From NCBI RefSeq assembly GCF_011040385.1, contig NZ_JAAIKB010000004.1:62001-126000 (forward strand): DNA of 64,000 bases. Direction: 5' to 3'. A program made the translations under genes and the position numbers. The DNA is from Falsiroseomonas algicola. Its GTDB lineage: Bacteria; Pseudomonadota; Alphaproteobacteria; Acetobacterales; Acetobacteraceae. Below the pieces are notes generated by a model. The model saw only the letters and a list, made by a program, of their open reading frames with translations. It did no database searches and had not been told where the DNA came from. Shown piece after piece: positions 8,574 through 17,174 of this stretch (its first letter is position 1; each line of letters opens with the position of its first letter).

Positions 8574-9461
8574 TCACGAACGCCCCAGCACCCGCCCCGC
8601 CACCACATCCAGCTTCGCCAGCAGCGCCGGGTCCCGCTTCTCCGGCGCCGTGATCAGCGCATGGTCCAGCGCCCGGTCGCACCCCGCCTCGCACGGCCCC
8701 CGCTTCGCCCCGAGCCGCGGCACCACATCCGCCACCAGCGCCCGCGCCTTGTCGGCGTTGGAGAACAGCACCTTCACCACCTGGTCCACCGTCACCGCGT
8801 CATGGTCGGGGTGCCAGCAATCGAAGTCGGTCACCATGGCAACCGTCGCGTAGCAGAGCTCCGCTTCCCGGGCCAACTTCGCCTCCGGCATGTTGGTCAT
8901 GCCGATCACGCTGCAGCCCCATTGCCGGTACAGCAGGCTCTCCGCCTTGGTGGAGAATTGCGGCCCCTCCATCACCAGGTAGGTCCCGCCCCGCGTCACC
9001 GGCAGACCGAGCCCCTTCGCCGAAGCCTCCAGCGCATCGCCGAGCCGTGGGCAGACCGGGTGGGCAACGGAGACATGCCCGACGCAGCCCGTCTCGAAGA
9101 AGGACTTCGCCCGCGCGAAGGTGCGGTCGATGAACTGGTCGACGATGACGAAGTGGCCCGGCGGCAGCTCCTCCTTCAGCGAACCGACGGCAGAGAGGGA
9201 GATGATCTCCGTCGCCCCCGCCCGCTTCATCGCATCGATGTTGGCGCGGTAGTTGAGCGCGGAGGGCGGCGTCGGATGCCCGCGCCCGTGCCGCGGCAGG
9301 AAGCGCACCTGCACCTCACCCAGCCGCCCATGCAGGATCTCGTCGGAGGCCTCGCCCCAGGGGCTCTCGACCCGCTTCCATTCCCGGTCCTGGAGCCCCG
9401 GGATGTCATAGAGGCCGGAGCCGCCGATCAGGCCGATGACGGGGGTGACGAGGTCGGACAT
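8574..9461 (-). CDS. mtnP: S-methyl-5'-thioadenosine phosphorylase
   Basis: The 295-residue protein cleaves 5'-methylthioadenosine with phosphate to adenine and 5-methylthioribose 1-phosphate in methionine salvage. It is a nucleoside phosphorylase (PNP_UDP_1/MTAP family). Visible are GLIGGSGLYDIPGL at the N-terminus (phosphate-binding Ser), RFLPRHGRGH near residue 60, NYRANIDAMK, and MEGPQFSTKAES near 185, followed by GCSVIGMTNMPEAKLAREAE, the MTAP-type substrate segment. The start is the ATG at 9459-9461 with GGAGCACC just upstream, because the longer frame adds a non-homologous Pro-rich peptide covering the petC terminator. A related hypoxanthine-specific enzyme cannot be fully excluded. 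Confidence 0.92.
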   Translation of the reverse strand: MSDLVTPVIGLIGGSGLYDIPGLQDREWKRVESPWGEASDEILHGRLGEVQVRFLPRHGRGHPTPPSALNYRANIDAMKRAGATEIISLSAVGSLKEELPPGHFVIVDQFIDRTFARAKSFFETGCVGHVSVAHPVCPRLGDALEASAKGLGLPVTRGGTYLVMEGPQFSTKAESLLYRQWGCSVIGMTNMPEAKLAREAELCYATVAMVTDFDCWHPDHDAVTVDQVVKVLFSNADKARALVADVVPRLGAKRGPCEAGCDRALDHALITAPEKRDPALLAKLDVVAGRVLGRS

Positions 9462-9508
9462 GCGGTGCTCCTGGCTGCGCCGCGCTTCTACAGGACCGCC
9501 CGGCCATG

Positions 9509-9539
9509 AAAAAGGGCCGCCCCCGGTCGGGGACGGCCC
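9509..9539 (-). terminator. Rho-independent terminator of the petABC operon
   Basis: On the reverse strand an 11-bp GC stem with a single mismatch (9514-9524 with 9529-9539) and a tetraloop is followed by five T residues (9509-9513). It lies 29 bp after the petC stop codon. Confidence 0.85.
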
Positions 9540-9567
9540 TTCGCTCAACCAACCCTGGCGGGCTGGT

Positions 9568-10356
9568 TCAGTGCTTCACGTCGGCCCAGACCTTGCGCTT
9601 CACCGCATAGGTCAGGCCGCCCAGGATGATCAGGAACAGGATGATGCGGATGCCCATGGCGCGCCGCTGCTCCGCTTCCGGCTCCGCCGCCCAGGCCAGG
9701 AAGGTCGTCACGTCGCGCGCCATCTGGTCCACGGTGGACTCGGTGCGGTCGGCGTATTCGACCTGCCCCGGGTTCAGCACGTTCGGCATCGCGATCTGGT
9801 GGCCGGGGAAGTAGGCGTTGTAGTTCATCCCGTCCATCAGCGTGAAGCCGGCGGGCGGGTCCTGGTACCCGGTCAGCAGCGCGTGGACGTAGACGGCGCC
9901 GTTGTGGCGGGCCTTCGTCATCACCGACAGGTCCGGCGGATAGGCGCCGTTGTTCGCCGCGCGCGCCGCCGCCTCGTTGGGGAAGGGCCGGCGGAAGCGG
10001 TCGGACAGGCGCGCCGGCCGCTCGAACATCTCGCCCTGGTCGTTCGGGCCGTCCACCACCTGGAAGCTGGCGGCGATGGCGCGGACCTGCGCCTCGGAAA
10101 GCCCGATCTCCAGCAGGTTGCGGTAGCTCAGCTGCCGCATGGCGTGGCAGGCGGCGCAGACTTCCTTGTAGACCTGGAAGCCGCGCTGCAGCGACCCGCG
10201 GTCATAGGTGCCGAAGAAGCCCGCGAAGCTGAAGCGCGTATCGGGCAGCGCGATCGCCTCCCCGGCCGCCTGGGCCGGGGCGGTGCCGAGGACCGTTGCC
10301 GCGCCGATGGCCAGCGCGCCAAGCAGGTTGCGGAAGCCCCGCAGGGACACGGTCAT
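9568..10356 (-). CDS. petC: Cytochrome c1 subunit of the bc1 complex
   Basis: The 262-residue mature-type cytochrome c1 carries electrons from the Rieske protein to soluble cytochrome c. The start overlaps the stop of petB (ATGA at 10353-10356), which settles it against a much longer frame. A Sec signal peptide covers residues 1-30 ([20 protein letters not shown], then AQA). The haem-binding CAACH is at residues 67-71, and the distal methionine ligand probably lies in YFPGHQIAMP near residue 190. A single C-terminal anchor (IRIILFLIILGGLTYAV, about 237-253) precedes the basic tail VKRKVWADVKH. Last gene of the operon petA-petB-petC. Confidence 0.95.
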   Translation of the reverse strand: MTVSLRGFRNLLGALAIGAATVLGTAPAQAAGEAIALPDTRFSFAGFFGTYDRGSLQRGFQVYKEVCAACHAMRQLSYRNLLEIGLSEAQVRAIAASFQVVDGPNDQGEMFERPARLSDRFRRPFPNEAAARAANNGAYPPDLSVMTKARHNGAVYVHALLTGYQDPPAGFTLMDGMNYNAYFPGHQIAMPNVLNPGQVEYADRTESTVDQMARDVTTFLAWAAEPEAEQRRAMGIRIILFLIILGGLTYAVKRKVWADVKH

Positions 10357-11627
10357 CAGGCCTTCTCCATCGGCTTGGCCACGGCGCCCGCCGGCAGCGG
10401 CCCGCCACCGCGCAGCACCGGAAGGGCAATGCTCTCCGGCAGCGACAGCGGCCGCTCCAGCCGCCCGAGCAGGGGCAGGATGATCAGGAAGTAGGCGAAG
10501 TAGTAGGCCGTCGCGATCTGGGAGATCAGGACATAGGGCTGTTCCGCCGGCTTGCCGCCCGCCCACATCAGGGCGAAGAAGGCGATCAGCCACGCGAACA
10601 GCGCCCACTTCGCGATCGGGCGGAAGCGCATGGACCGCACCGGGGAGGTGTCGAGCCAGGGCAGGATGAACAGCACCGCGATGGAGCCGAACATCAGCAG
10701 CACGCCGCCGAGCTTGTCCGGCACCGCGCGCAGGATCGCGTAGAAGGGCAGGAAGTACCATTCCGGCACGATGTGCGCGGGCGTCACCAGCGGGTTCGCC
10801 GGGATGTAGTTGTCGGGGTGGCCGAGGTAGTTCGGCGCGAAGAAGACCAGCGCCGCGAAGACGATGAAGTAGACCACCAGGCCGACGCTGTCCTTCACCG
10901 TGTAGTAGGGGTGGAAGGGAAGCGTGTCCTGCGGGCCCTTCGGGTCGATGCCGAGCGGGTTGTTGGAGCCCGTGATGTGCAGCGCGGCGACGTGCAGGAA
11001 GACCACGCCCGCGATCACGAAGGGCATCAGGTAGTGCAGGCTGAAGAAGCGGTTCAGCGTCGGGTTGTCGACGGAGAAGCCGCCCCACAGCCAGGTCACG
11101 ATGTGCTCGCCCACGATCGGGAAGGCGGAGAACAGGTTGGTGATGACCGTGGCGCCCCAGAAGGACATCTGGCCCCAGGGCAGCACGTAGCCCATGAAGG
11201 CAGTGGCCATCATCAGCAGGAAGATGACGACGCCCAGGATCCACAGCAGTTCACGCGGCGCCTTGTAGGACCCGTAGTAGAGCCCGCGCCAGATGTGGAT
11301 GTACACGACGATGAAGAACATCGACGCGCCGTTCATGTGCACGTAGCGGATCAGCCAGCCATAGTTCACGTCGCGCATGATGCGCTCGACGCTGTCGAAG
11401 GCGTAGGCCGTGTGCGGCGTGTAGTTCATCGCCAGGAAGATGCCGGTCGCGATCATGATCATCAGCGTGACCATGGCGAGCGCGCCGAAATTCCAGAAGT
11501 AGTTGAAGTTCCGGGGCGTGGGGAACGTCCCGTACTCCTTCTGCATCATGGTGAAGACCGGCATGCGCTGGTCGATCCAGCGGATCACCGGGTTGGTGAA
11601 GGTGCTGTCGTGAAGGCCGATGGCCAT
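10356..11627 (-). CDS. petB: Cytochrome b subunit of the bc1 complex
   Basis: This 423-residue integral membrane protein holds the two b haems and both quinone sites. The start is taken at the ATG 11625-11627 ([20 protein letters not shown]); the frame continues upstream only through non-homologous sequence in the petA-petB gap. Eight hydrophobic segments are visible. Haem-ligand histidines sit in the second and fourth helices ([20 protein letters not shown] and [21 protein letters not shown]). The quinol-oxidation motif PEWY is present ([14 protein letters not shown]). Family length is about 400-430 residues. It is 67 bp downstream of petA and overlaps petC by four bases. Confidence 0.97.
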   Translation of the reverse strand: MAIGLHDSTFTNPVIRWIDQRMPVFTMMQKEYGTFPTPRNFNYFWNFGALAMVTLMIMIATGIFLAMNYTPHTAYAFDSVERIMRDVNYGWLIRYVHMNGASMFFIVVYIHIWRGLYYGSYKAPRELLWILGVVIFLLMMATAFMGYVLPWGQMSFWGATVITNLFSAFPIVGEHIVTWLWGGFSVDNPTLNRFFSLHYLMPFVIAGVVFLHVAALHITGSNNPLGIDPKGPQDTLPFHPYYTVKDSVGLVVYFIVFAALVFFAPNYLGHPDNYIPANPLVTPAHIVPEWYFLPFYAILRAVPDKLGGVLLMFGSIAVLFILPWLDTSPVRSMRFRPIAKWALFAWLIAFFALMWAGGKPAEQPYVLISQIATAYYFAYFLIILPLLGRLERPLSLPESIALPVLRGGGPLPAGAVAKPMEKA

Positions 11628-11694
11628 CTTGCCTGGCTCCTCGGGGGTTGCGGGGCTCACGGGCGGGCGCGGACCATACCGCGCCCCGGCGCCG

Positions 11695-12270
11695 TCAGCC
11701 GATCCGGATCTGGGTGGGAGAGGTGAAGGTGTATTCGGGAACCGCAAGGTTCAGCGGCGCCGGTCCCCGGCGGATGCGGCCCGAGGTGTCGTAGTGGCTG
11801 CCATGGCAGGGGCAGAACCAGCCATTGTAGTCGCCCTTCGGGTCGGACGACTTCTGGCCGAGCGGCACGCAGCCGAGATGGGTGCAGACGCCGAGCACCA
11901 CCAGCCACTGGTCGCGCTGCACGCGCGCCTGGTCCGGCTGCGGGTCCTTCAGTTCGGACAGCGGCGTCGCGCGCGCGGCCTGCACCTCCTCCGGCGGGCG
12001 GTTGCGGACGAAGACGGGCTTGCCGCGCCACATCACCGTCACCGCCTGGCCGGCCGCGATCGGCGCCAGGTCCACTTCCGTGCTGGACAGCGCCAGCACG
12101 TCCCGCGCCGGGTTCATCGAATGGATGAAGGGCCACACCACCACGCCGACGCCCACCGCGGCGAAGGCGCCCGTCGTCAGCTTCAGGAAATCCCGCCGCG
12201 TCTCCCCGGAGCCATCGGCTCCATGGGGCGCCCCATGGGGCGCTGTAGCGGGCGCCATCGTCTCGGCCAT
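11695..12270 (-). CDS. petA: Rieske iron-sulfur subunit of the bc1 complex
   Basis: The 191-residue protein is the ubiquinol-cytochrome c reductase iron-sulfur subunit. A twin-arginine motif ([20 protein letters not shown], about residues 23-42) precedes the membrane anchor, which is normal for Tat-exported Rieske proteins. Cluster ligands are C129 and H131 in CTHLGC and C153 and H156 in CPCHG; C134 and C155 would form the stabilising disulfide. The start is the ATG at 12268-12270. Upstream in-frame sequence is Arg-rich and unlike the family. First gene of petA-petB-petC, divergent from hemF. Confidence 0.96.
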   Translation of the reverse strand: MAETMAPATAPHGAPHGADGSGETRRDFLKLTTGAFAAVGVGVVVWPFIHSMNPARDVLALSSTEVDLAPIAAGQAVTVMWRGKPVFVRNRPPEEVQAARATPLSELKDPQPDQARVQRDQWLVVLGVCTHLGCVPLGQKSSDPKGDYNGWFCPCHGSHYDTSGRIRRGPAPLNLAVPEYTFTSPTQIRIG

Positions 12271-12634
12271 GTCGTCGTCCCCTTCCGGTCCTCGCCCGCC
12301 GTATCCGCCCGGACGAGCCGCCATCCTCGCGCATCTTCCGCATCGGATGATGAACGGCCGGGGCCGGCACTGCCCGAACAGGGGCGCGCGCAAGCCGGGG
12401 CTGCCACCAACGACGCTGCGCCGCATATAAAGGGTGGCCTGCGATGGTGTCCATCCGGCCGCCACCCTGAAATCGCAACAGCTTCACGGCGAAGCCGCCG
12501 CGTCCCGTCACTTCCCGGCCAGGATGGGCATCCTCTTCATCCCCTGCCAATCTCCCGGTCATGGCGCGCCCGATCGGCCCGCCGATCGAGGCCATGGCGC
12601 GGCGCCCCGCCGAGCCGATCGAGGACCACCCCGG
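12271..12634. other. Divergent petA-hemF intergenic region with a bipartite hairpin
   Basis: This 364-bp region must hold the promoters of both petA and hemF, but no clear -35/-10 pair is visible. A strong hairpin occupies 12431-12468: AGGGTGGC pairs with GCCACCCT, and an inner GATGG/CCATC stem closes a TGT loop. It sits directly after the AT-rich CATATAA at 12424-12430. A 25-codon frame (12560-12638, [20 protein letters not shown]) overlaps the hemF start, but nothing supports its translation beyond that overlap. Confidence 0.5.
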
Positions 12635-13534
12635 ATGACTGACAGCCCCGCGCCCGTGACCCCGCCCTCCCACCCCATGGTCGCCCCCGCCCGCGCCTGG
12701 TTCGAAAGCCTGCGCGACCGCATCTGCGCGGAGTTCGAGGCGATCGAGGACGAGCTGTCATCCGGCCCCCACGCCACCCTTCCCCCGGGCCGCTTCCTGC
12801 GCACCGCCTGGGACCGGCCGGAGGGCGGCGGCGGCGTCATGTCCGTGATGAAGGGACGGGTGTTCGAGAAGGTCGGCGTCAACGTCTCCACCGTCTTCGG
12901 CGAGTTCTCGCCGGATTTCCGGAAGCAGATTCCCGGCGCGGAGCAGGATCCCCGCTTCCTGGCGACGGGCATCAGCCTGGTGGCGCATATGCGCAGCCCC
13001 CGCGTGCCGGCCGTGCACATGAACACCCGCTTCATCCTGACGACGAAGGCCTGGTTCGGCGGCGGCGGGGACATCACGCCGATGGACCACGCCGCGCCCC
13101 ATTCGAAGGCGGATGCGGCAACCTTCCACGCCGCCTACCAGGCCGCCTGCGACCGCCACGACCCCACCTACTACCCCCGCTTCAAGCAGTGGTGCGACGA
13201 GTACTTCTTCCTGCCCCACCGCAACGAACCGCGGGGGTTGGGCGGCATCTTCTACGACTGGCTCGGCGACCGCACGCCGGGCCGCGGCGTGGAGGCCGAC
13301 TTCGCCTTCACCAGGGATGTCGGCCTCGCCTTCCTGGAGGCCTATCCCGCCATCGTCCGCCGCCGCATGCATGAGCCCTGGACCGAGGCCGAGCGCGCCC
13401 ACCAGCTGATGCGCCGCGGCCGCTACGTGGAGTTCAACCTGCTCTACGACCGCGGGACCATCTTCGGCCTCAAGACCGGGGGCAATGTGGAAGCCATCCT
13501 GATGTCCCTGCCGCCGGAGACCGGCTGGCCGTAG
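12635..13534 (+). CDS. hemF: Oxygen-dependent coproporphyrinogen III oxidase
   Basis: The 299-residue enzyme decarboxylates coproporphyrinogen III to protoporphyrinogen IX using O2, in haem synthesis. Family signatures run through the protein: [19 protein letters not shown] near residue 66, HMNTRF near 128, [10 protein letters not shown] near 140, [12 protein letters not shown] near 202 and the C-terminal [20 protein letters not shown] segment near 262. The start is the ATG at 12635; upstream in-frame sequence to 12434 is not conserved in character. Divergent from the cytochrome bc1 operon, so haem supply and a haem-rich complex are side by side. Confidence 0.96.
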   Translation: MTDSPAPVTPPSHPMVAPARAWFESLRDRICAEFEAIEDELSSGPHATLPPGRFLRTAWDRPEGGGGVMSVMKGRVFEKVGVNVSTVFGEFSPDFRKQIPGAEQDPRFLATGISLVAHMRSPRVPAVHMNTRFILTTKAWFGGGGDITPMDHAAPHSKADAATFHAAYQAACDRHDPTYYPRFKQWCDEYFFLPHRNEPRGLGGIFYDWLGDRTPGRGVEADFAFTRDVGLAFLEAYPAIVRRRMHEPWTEAERAHQLMRRGRYVEFNLLYDRGTIFGLKTGGNVEAILMSLPPETGWP

Positions 13535-13547
13535 GATATTTACTTGC

Positions 13548-13670
13548 CCTCAGGCGCGTCGTGCCGCAGGCACGCCTCAGGCGCGTCGTGCCGAAGGCAC
13601 GCCAGCGGCGTGACGCATGAGCGGCGGCGCCCAGTCGGGCGCCCGGCCGCCTCTGGCGGCCACCTGCAGA
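13548..13670. repeat. Dispersed hairpin element, family B (copy 1)
   Basis: A string of short hairpins lies between hemF and iorA: CGTGCC-GCA-GGCACG, CGTGCC-GAA-GGCACG, GGCGCCC-AGTC-GGGCGCC and GGCCGCC-TCT-GGCGGCC. The unit containing GCGTCGTGCC, GGCACGCCAGCGGCGTGACG and CTCAGGCGCG returns in reverse orientation at 35735-35842 inside the MoxR operon. Confidence 0.8.
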
Positions 13671-13732
13671 ACAACGCTCGACATCCCCGCGACCCGCGCC
13701 AAGATGCGCGCCATTGCCGTGGGGGTGCTTCG

Positions 13733-14185
13733 ATGGCCGAGATCACCGTGAATGGAGAGGCGCGCCGCGTCGAGGTGGAGGGCGATACCCCCCTCCTCTG
13801 GGTGCTGCGGGACACGCTGGGCCTGACCGGCACCAAGTATGGCTGCGGCGTCGCGCAATGCGGCGCCTGCACCGTGCTGGTCGATGGCGTCGCCACCCGC
13901 TCCTGCCAGGTGCCGGTGGACAGCGTCGCGGGCCGCGCCGTCACGACCATCGAGGCGATCGAGGCCGATCCCATCGGCGCCCGCCTGGTCGCCGCCTGGG
14001 TCGCGCTCGATGTGCCGCAATGCGGCTACTGCCAGTCCGGCCAGCTGATGGCGGCCACCGCCCTGCTGAAGGAAACGCCGAAGCCGGATGAGGCCGCCAT
14101 CGCCGCCGCCATGACCAACCTCTGCCGCTGCGGCACCTACAACGCCATCGCCGCCGGCATCCGCCAGGCATCGGAGGCCGCGTGA
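13733..14185 (+). CDS. iorA: (2Fe-2S) subunit of an IorAB-type molybdenum hydroxylase
   Basis: The 150-residue iron-sulfur subunit passes electrons from the molybdenum cofactor subunit. The N-terminal plant-ferredoxin-type cluster uses C38, C43, C46 and C58 (GCGVAQCGACTVL). The C-terminal cluster uses C97, C100, C131 and C133 (QCGYCQSGQ and CRCGTY). This arrangement and the length match isoquinoline 1-oxidoreductase alpha subunits. The ATG at 13733 is chosen because the upstream frame runs into repeat family B. Its stop overlaps the next start (TGATG), so the subunits are coupled. Confidence 0.93.
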   Translation: MAEITVNGEARRVEVEGDTPLLWVLRDTLGLTGTKYGCGVAQCGACTVLVDGVATRSCQVPVDSVAGRAVTTIEAIEADPIGARLVAAWVALDVPQCGYCQSGQLMAATALLKETPKPDEAAIAAAMTNLCRCGTYNAIAAGIRQASEAA

Positions 14186-16395
14186 TGAAGGCCCCCCTCA
14201 ACCTCTCCCCCCTCAACTTGTCGCGGCGCGGCGCCCTCGGTCTCGCCGGCGGCCTGCTCCTGGCCCTCGGCCTGCCCCAGCGCCCGGCCCGCGCCCAGTC
14301 CATGGGCGGCATGCAGCACGCCAGGAAGGTCCCCGCCTACCTTTCCATCAAGCCCGATGGCCGCATCACCCTGCAGAATCCCTTTGCCGAGGGCGGGCAG
14401 GGCATCCACACCGCCGTGGCCCAGCTGGTGGCGGAGGAGCTGGACGCCGACCTCGCTTCCTTCACGGTGGAAACCGCCCCGGCAGGCGCCGACTACCAGG
14501 TCCTGTTCAACGGCACGCGGCGCGTCACCGGCGGCAGCTTCTCCATCCGCAACACCACCACCCATTTCCGCATCCTCGGCGCCACCGCCCGCGCCATGCT
14601 GCTGGAAGCCGCCGCGCAGCGCCTGTCGGTCCCCGCCGCCAGCCTCTCCACCGAACCCGGCTTCGTCATCCACCCCGGCGGCCGCATCCCCTATGGCGAG
14701 TTGGCGGAGGCCGCCGCGGCGCTGCCCATCCCGACCGACGCGCAGCCGAAATCCGGCGCCGCCTTCCGCCTGATCGGCAAGCCGGAAAAGCGCCTCGACA
14801 CCCGCGCCAAGTCGACCGGCCAGGCGCGCTACGGCATCGACATGCAGGTGGAGGGCATGCTCCAGGCCGCCATCCTGCACGCGCCCCGCGCCGGCGCCGA
14901 TCCCGGCGCGGTGCTGAACGAGGCCGCGCTGCGCGCCATGCCCGGCGTCCATTCCGTGCATCGCCTGCCCGGCGCCGTCGCCGTGCTGGCCGACAGCTTC
15001 TGGCGCGCCCGCAAGGCCGTGGAATCCGCCCAGGTCGCCTGGACCGCGGTCGGCGGCCAGGCCGTCGTCCCCGAGGATTTTTCCAGCTCCTCGATGCTCG
15101 AAACCCTCAGATCCCAGGCCGATGCCCCCGGCAACCCGGCCTCCGACACCCAGGGCGACGCGCCCGCCATCCTCCGCGTCGCCACGAAGACGATCACCGC
15201 CGATTACGACGCCCCCTACCTCGCCCACGCCCAGCTCGAGCCCCCCTCCGCCACCGTCCGCTTCAACGCCGATGGCACGCTGGATGTCTGGACGCCGAAC
15301 CAGGCGCCGGAGCAGTTCCGCGCCATCGCCGCCCGCGAAGCCAGCCTGGCCGAGGACCGCATCCGCATCCACACGCCCCTCCTCGGCGGCTTCTTCGGCC
15401 GGCACTTCACCTACGGCACCATCCACCCGATGAACCAGGCCATCCGCCTGGCCCGCGCCGCCAGCCGCCCGGTCAAGGTGATCTGGACGCGGGAGGAGGA
15501 GTTCGCCCGCGACGCCTACCGCCCCATGGGCTTCGCCCGGCTGCGCGCCAGCCTCGGCGCCGATGGCCGGATCGAGGCGCTGCACGCCACCATCCCCGGT
15601 GAGGGCCCGGTCGCCAAGCATTTCGGCACCAGCCGCCTCGGCAACCCGCCGCTCGATACCTCCGCGGTGGAGGGCGTGGCCTTCAAGCCCTACGCCATCC
15701 CGAACCGCCGCATCGAATGGGTGCATGTCCCCCACCCCATCAATGTCGGCTTCTGGCGCTCCGTCGGCCATTCCATGAACGACTTCTTCCTCGAAGCCTT
15801 CCTGGATGAGGTCGCGGAGGTCGCGGGCCAGGATCCCCTCGCCTTCCGCCGCGCCCACCTCGCCCATTCCCCCCGCCACCAGGCCCTGCTCGACGCGGTT
15901 CTGGACCTCGCCGGCGGTTGGCGCCGCGGGCCCTTCGAGGCACCGGACGGCACCCGCCGCGCGCGCGGAATCGCCATGGCCTCCCCCTTCGGGACGGAGG
16001 TCGCGACCATCGCCGAGGTCTCGCTGCGGCAGGGCGAGGTGGTGGTCCATGACCTCTTCATCGCCATCGACCCCGGCAGCATCGTCAACCCCGCCATCAT
16101 CCGCGCCCAGGTCGAAAGCGCCGCCGCGATCGGCCTGTCCGCCGCCTGCTTCGAGGAAATGGGCTTCGAGGATGGCCGCCCCATCCCGCGCAACTTCGAC
16201 GCCTACCGCATCCTCTCGCGCGCCGAGATGCCGAAGGTGCATGTCCGCATCGTCGAATCCGGCGCCCCCATGGGCGGCGTCGGCGAACCCGGCACCCCGG
16301 GCGTGCCGCCCGCCGTCGCCAACGCCATCGCCGCGCTGACCGGCCGCCGCATCCGCAGCCTGCCCTTCGCGAAGGAACGCATCGGCGCGGCGTGA
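14185..16395 (+). CDS. iorB: Molybdopterin-binding large subunit, IorB-like
   Basis: The 736-residue partner of the preceding gene belongs to the xanthine dehydrogenase/aldehyde oxidase large-subunit family in its IorB form, and would hydroxylate an N-heterocycle or aldehyde. A twin-arginine-like signal (LNLSRRGALGLAGGLLLALG, ending in RARAQ) suggests export of the complex to the periplasm. Later segments fit molybdenum-cofactor binding (GGFFGRHFTYG near residue 400, GFWRSVGHSMNDFFLEAF near 525), and VGEPGTPGVPPAVANAI near 697 carries the catalytic glutamate. No cytochrome or FAD subunit gene is adjacent, so the electron acceptor is unknown. The substrate cannot be read from the sequence. Confidence 0.9.
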   Translation: MKAPLNLSPLNLSRRGALGLAGGLLLALGLPQRPARAQSMGGMQHARKVPAYLSIKPDGRITLQNPFAEGGQGIHTAVAQLVAEELDADLASFTVETAPAGADYQVLFNGTRRVTGGSFSIRNTTTHFRILGATARAMLLEAAAQRLSVPAASLSTEPGFVIHPGGRIPYGELAEAAAALPIPTDAQPKSGAAFRLIGKPEKRLDTRAKSTGQARYGIDMQVEGMLQAAILHAPRAGADPGAVLNEAALRAMPGVHSVHRLPGAVAVLADSFWRARKAVESAQVAWTAVGGQAVVPEDFSSSSMLETLRSQADAPGNPASDTQGDAPAILRVATKTITADYDAPYLAHAQLEPPSATVRFNADGTLDVWTPNQAPEQFRAIAAREASLAEDRIRIHTPLLGGFFGRHFTYGTIHPMNQAIRLARAASRPVKVIWTREEEFARDAYRPMGFARLRASLGADGRIEALHATIPGEGPVAKHFGTSRLGNPPLDTSAVEGVAFKPYAIPNRRIEWVHVPHPINVGFWRSVGHSMNDFFLEAFLDEVAEVAGQDPLAFRRAHLAHSPRHQALLDAVLDLAGGWRRGPFEAPDGTRRARGIAMASPFGTEVATIAEVSLRQGEVVVHDLFIAIDPGSIVNPAIIRAQVESAAAIGLSAACFEEMGFEDGRPIPRNFDAYRILSRAEMPKVHVRIVESGAPMGGVGEPGTPGVPPAVANAIAALTGRRIRSLPFAKERIGAA

Positions 16396-16416
16396 GGGCG
16401 GTTGAAGCGCTGGCGT

Positions 16417-16448
16417 AGGATGCGAATTATACATATAATTCGCATCCT
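16417..16448. promoter_or_regulatory. 32-bp palindromic operator/promoter of the toxin-antitoxin operon
   Basis: Fifteen-base arms (16417-16431 and 16434-16448) form a perfect inverted repeat with only two central bases. The inner part is AT-rich (GAATTATACATATAATTC), unlike its surroundings. It lies 24 bp before the antitoxin start, the usual place for an autoregulatory antitoxin operator overlapping the -10 region. Confidence 0.8.
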
Positions 16449-16472
16449 GCGCCGCCAAGGAGCGCCACGCCC

Positions 16473-16736
16473 GTGCGTGTCACCACCGCCGACTTCATCC
16501 GCAACTTCGGCACCCTGGCCGACCGCGCGCTCGGGGAGCCCGTGACCATCACCAAGAACGGGCGCGACCGCCTCGTCGTGGTGTCGGCCGCGGAATATGA
16601 ACGGCTGAAGCGCCGCGACCGCGCCGCCATGGCGGCGGGCGATGTCACGGATGAGGACGCGGCCTTGATCGCCGCAGCGGAAGTTCCCGCTGACCAGGCG
16701 CATCTCGATGCCGAATTGGCGGAGCCGCCGCGCTGA
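16473..16736 (+). CDS. Type II antitoxin, Phd/YefM-like
   Basis: This 87-residue protein reads MRVTTADFIRNFGTLADRAL, then EPVTITKNGRDRLVVVSAAEYERLK, the typical Phd/YefM N-terminal DNA-binding fold. Its acidic C-terminal tail (TDEDAALIAAAEVPADQ) would wrap the toxin. It begins with GTG at 16473, ten bases after AAGGAG. The antitoxin should neutralise the downstream PemK-like toxin and repress the operon through the palindrome at 16417-16448. The two genes overlap by 4 bp. Confidence 0.85.
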   Translation: MRVTTADFIRNFGTLADRALGEPVTITKNGRDRLVVVSAAEYERLKRRDRAAMAAGDVTDEDAALIAAAEVPADQAHLDAELAEPPR

Positions 16737-17170
16737 CCTGGCCGGAACCACAGCCAGGCCTCGTCATACGCTATGGCTATCTCTGGCGCCGCGAAGCGCA
16801 GCAGGGGCGGGAGGAAGCGGCCAAGGACCGCCCCTGCGCCATCATCCTCGCCGTGGTCGATGACGCCGGCCGGCAACGAATCCTGGCCCTCCCCGTCACC
16901 CACACGCCGCCCGCTGCCGCCACCGATGCGGTCGAGATCCCGCCGGCGACCAAGCAGCGCCTCGGCCTCGACGAGGCCAGGTCATGGATCGTGGTGACGG
17001 AGGCCAACGCCTTCACCTGGCCTGGCCCGGATCTGCGGATGCTGCCAGGCCAGGGTCCGGAAAGCGCGGCCTATGGCTTCCTGCCGCCAGGCCTGTTCCG
17101 CCTCGTCAGGGACCGGTTCCTGGAAGCCCGGCGGCGGCAACGCGCCGCACTCGTGGCGCGGACAGAATAG
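16733..17170 (+). CDS. PemK/MazF-like toxin, probably started from a non-ATG codon
   Basis: The frame from 16733 translates as LTWPEPQPGLVIRYGYLWRR, continues AKDRPCAIILAVVDDAGRQR, then LALPVTHTPP, and ends RRRQRAALVARTE (about 145 residues). The PGLVIRYGYLW opening and the DRPCAIILAV strand match plasmid-maintenance PemK/MazF-like toxins, which are ribosome-dependent or free mRNA nucleases. The first ATG in this frame (16853) would remove the conserved N-terminal strands. The start is therefore inferred to be the CTG at 16733, overlapping the antitoxin stop as CTGA. That start is an inference. The gene is paired with the Phd-like antitoxin in one operon. Confidence 0.72.
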   Translation: MTWPEPQPGLVIRYGYLWRREAQQGREEAAKDRPCAIILAVVDDAGRQRILALPVTHTPPAAATDAVEIPPATKQRLGLDEARSWIVVTEANAFTWPGPDLRMLPGQGPESAAYGFLPPGLFRLVRDRFLEARRRQRAALVARTE

Positions 17171-17174
17171 CCCC

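Noticed and set aside
14137-16458. 773-codon reverse-strand frame over iorB
   Set aside because: Gly/Ala/Asp-rich antisense product of a strongly supported molybdenum hydroxylase subunit.
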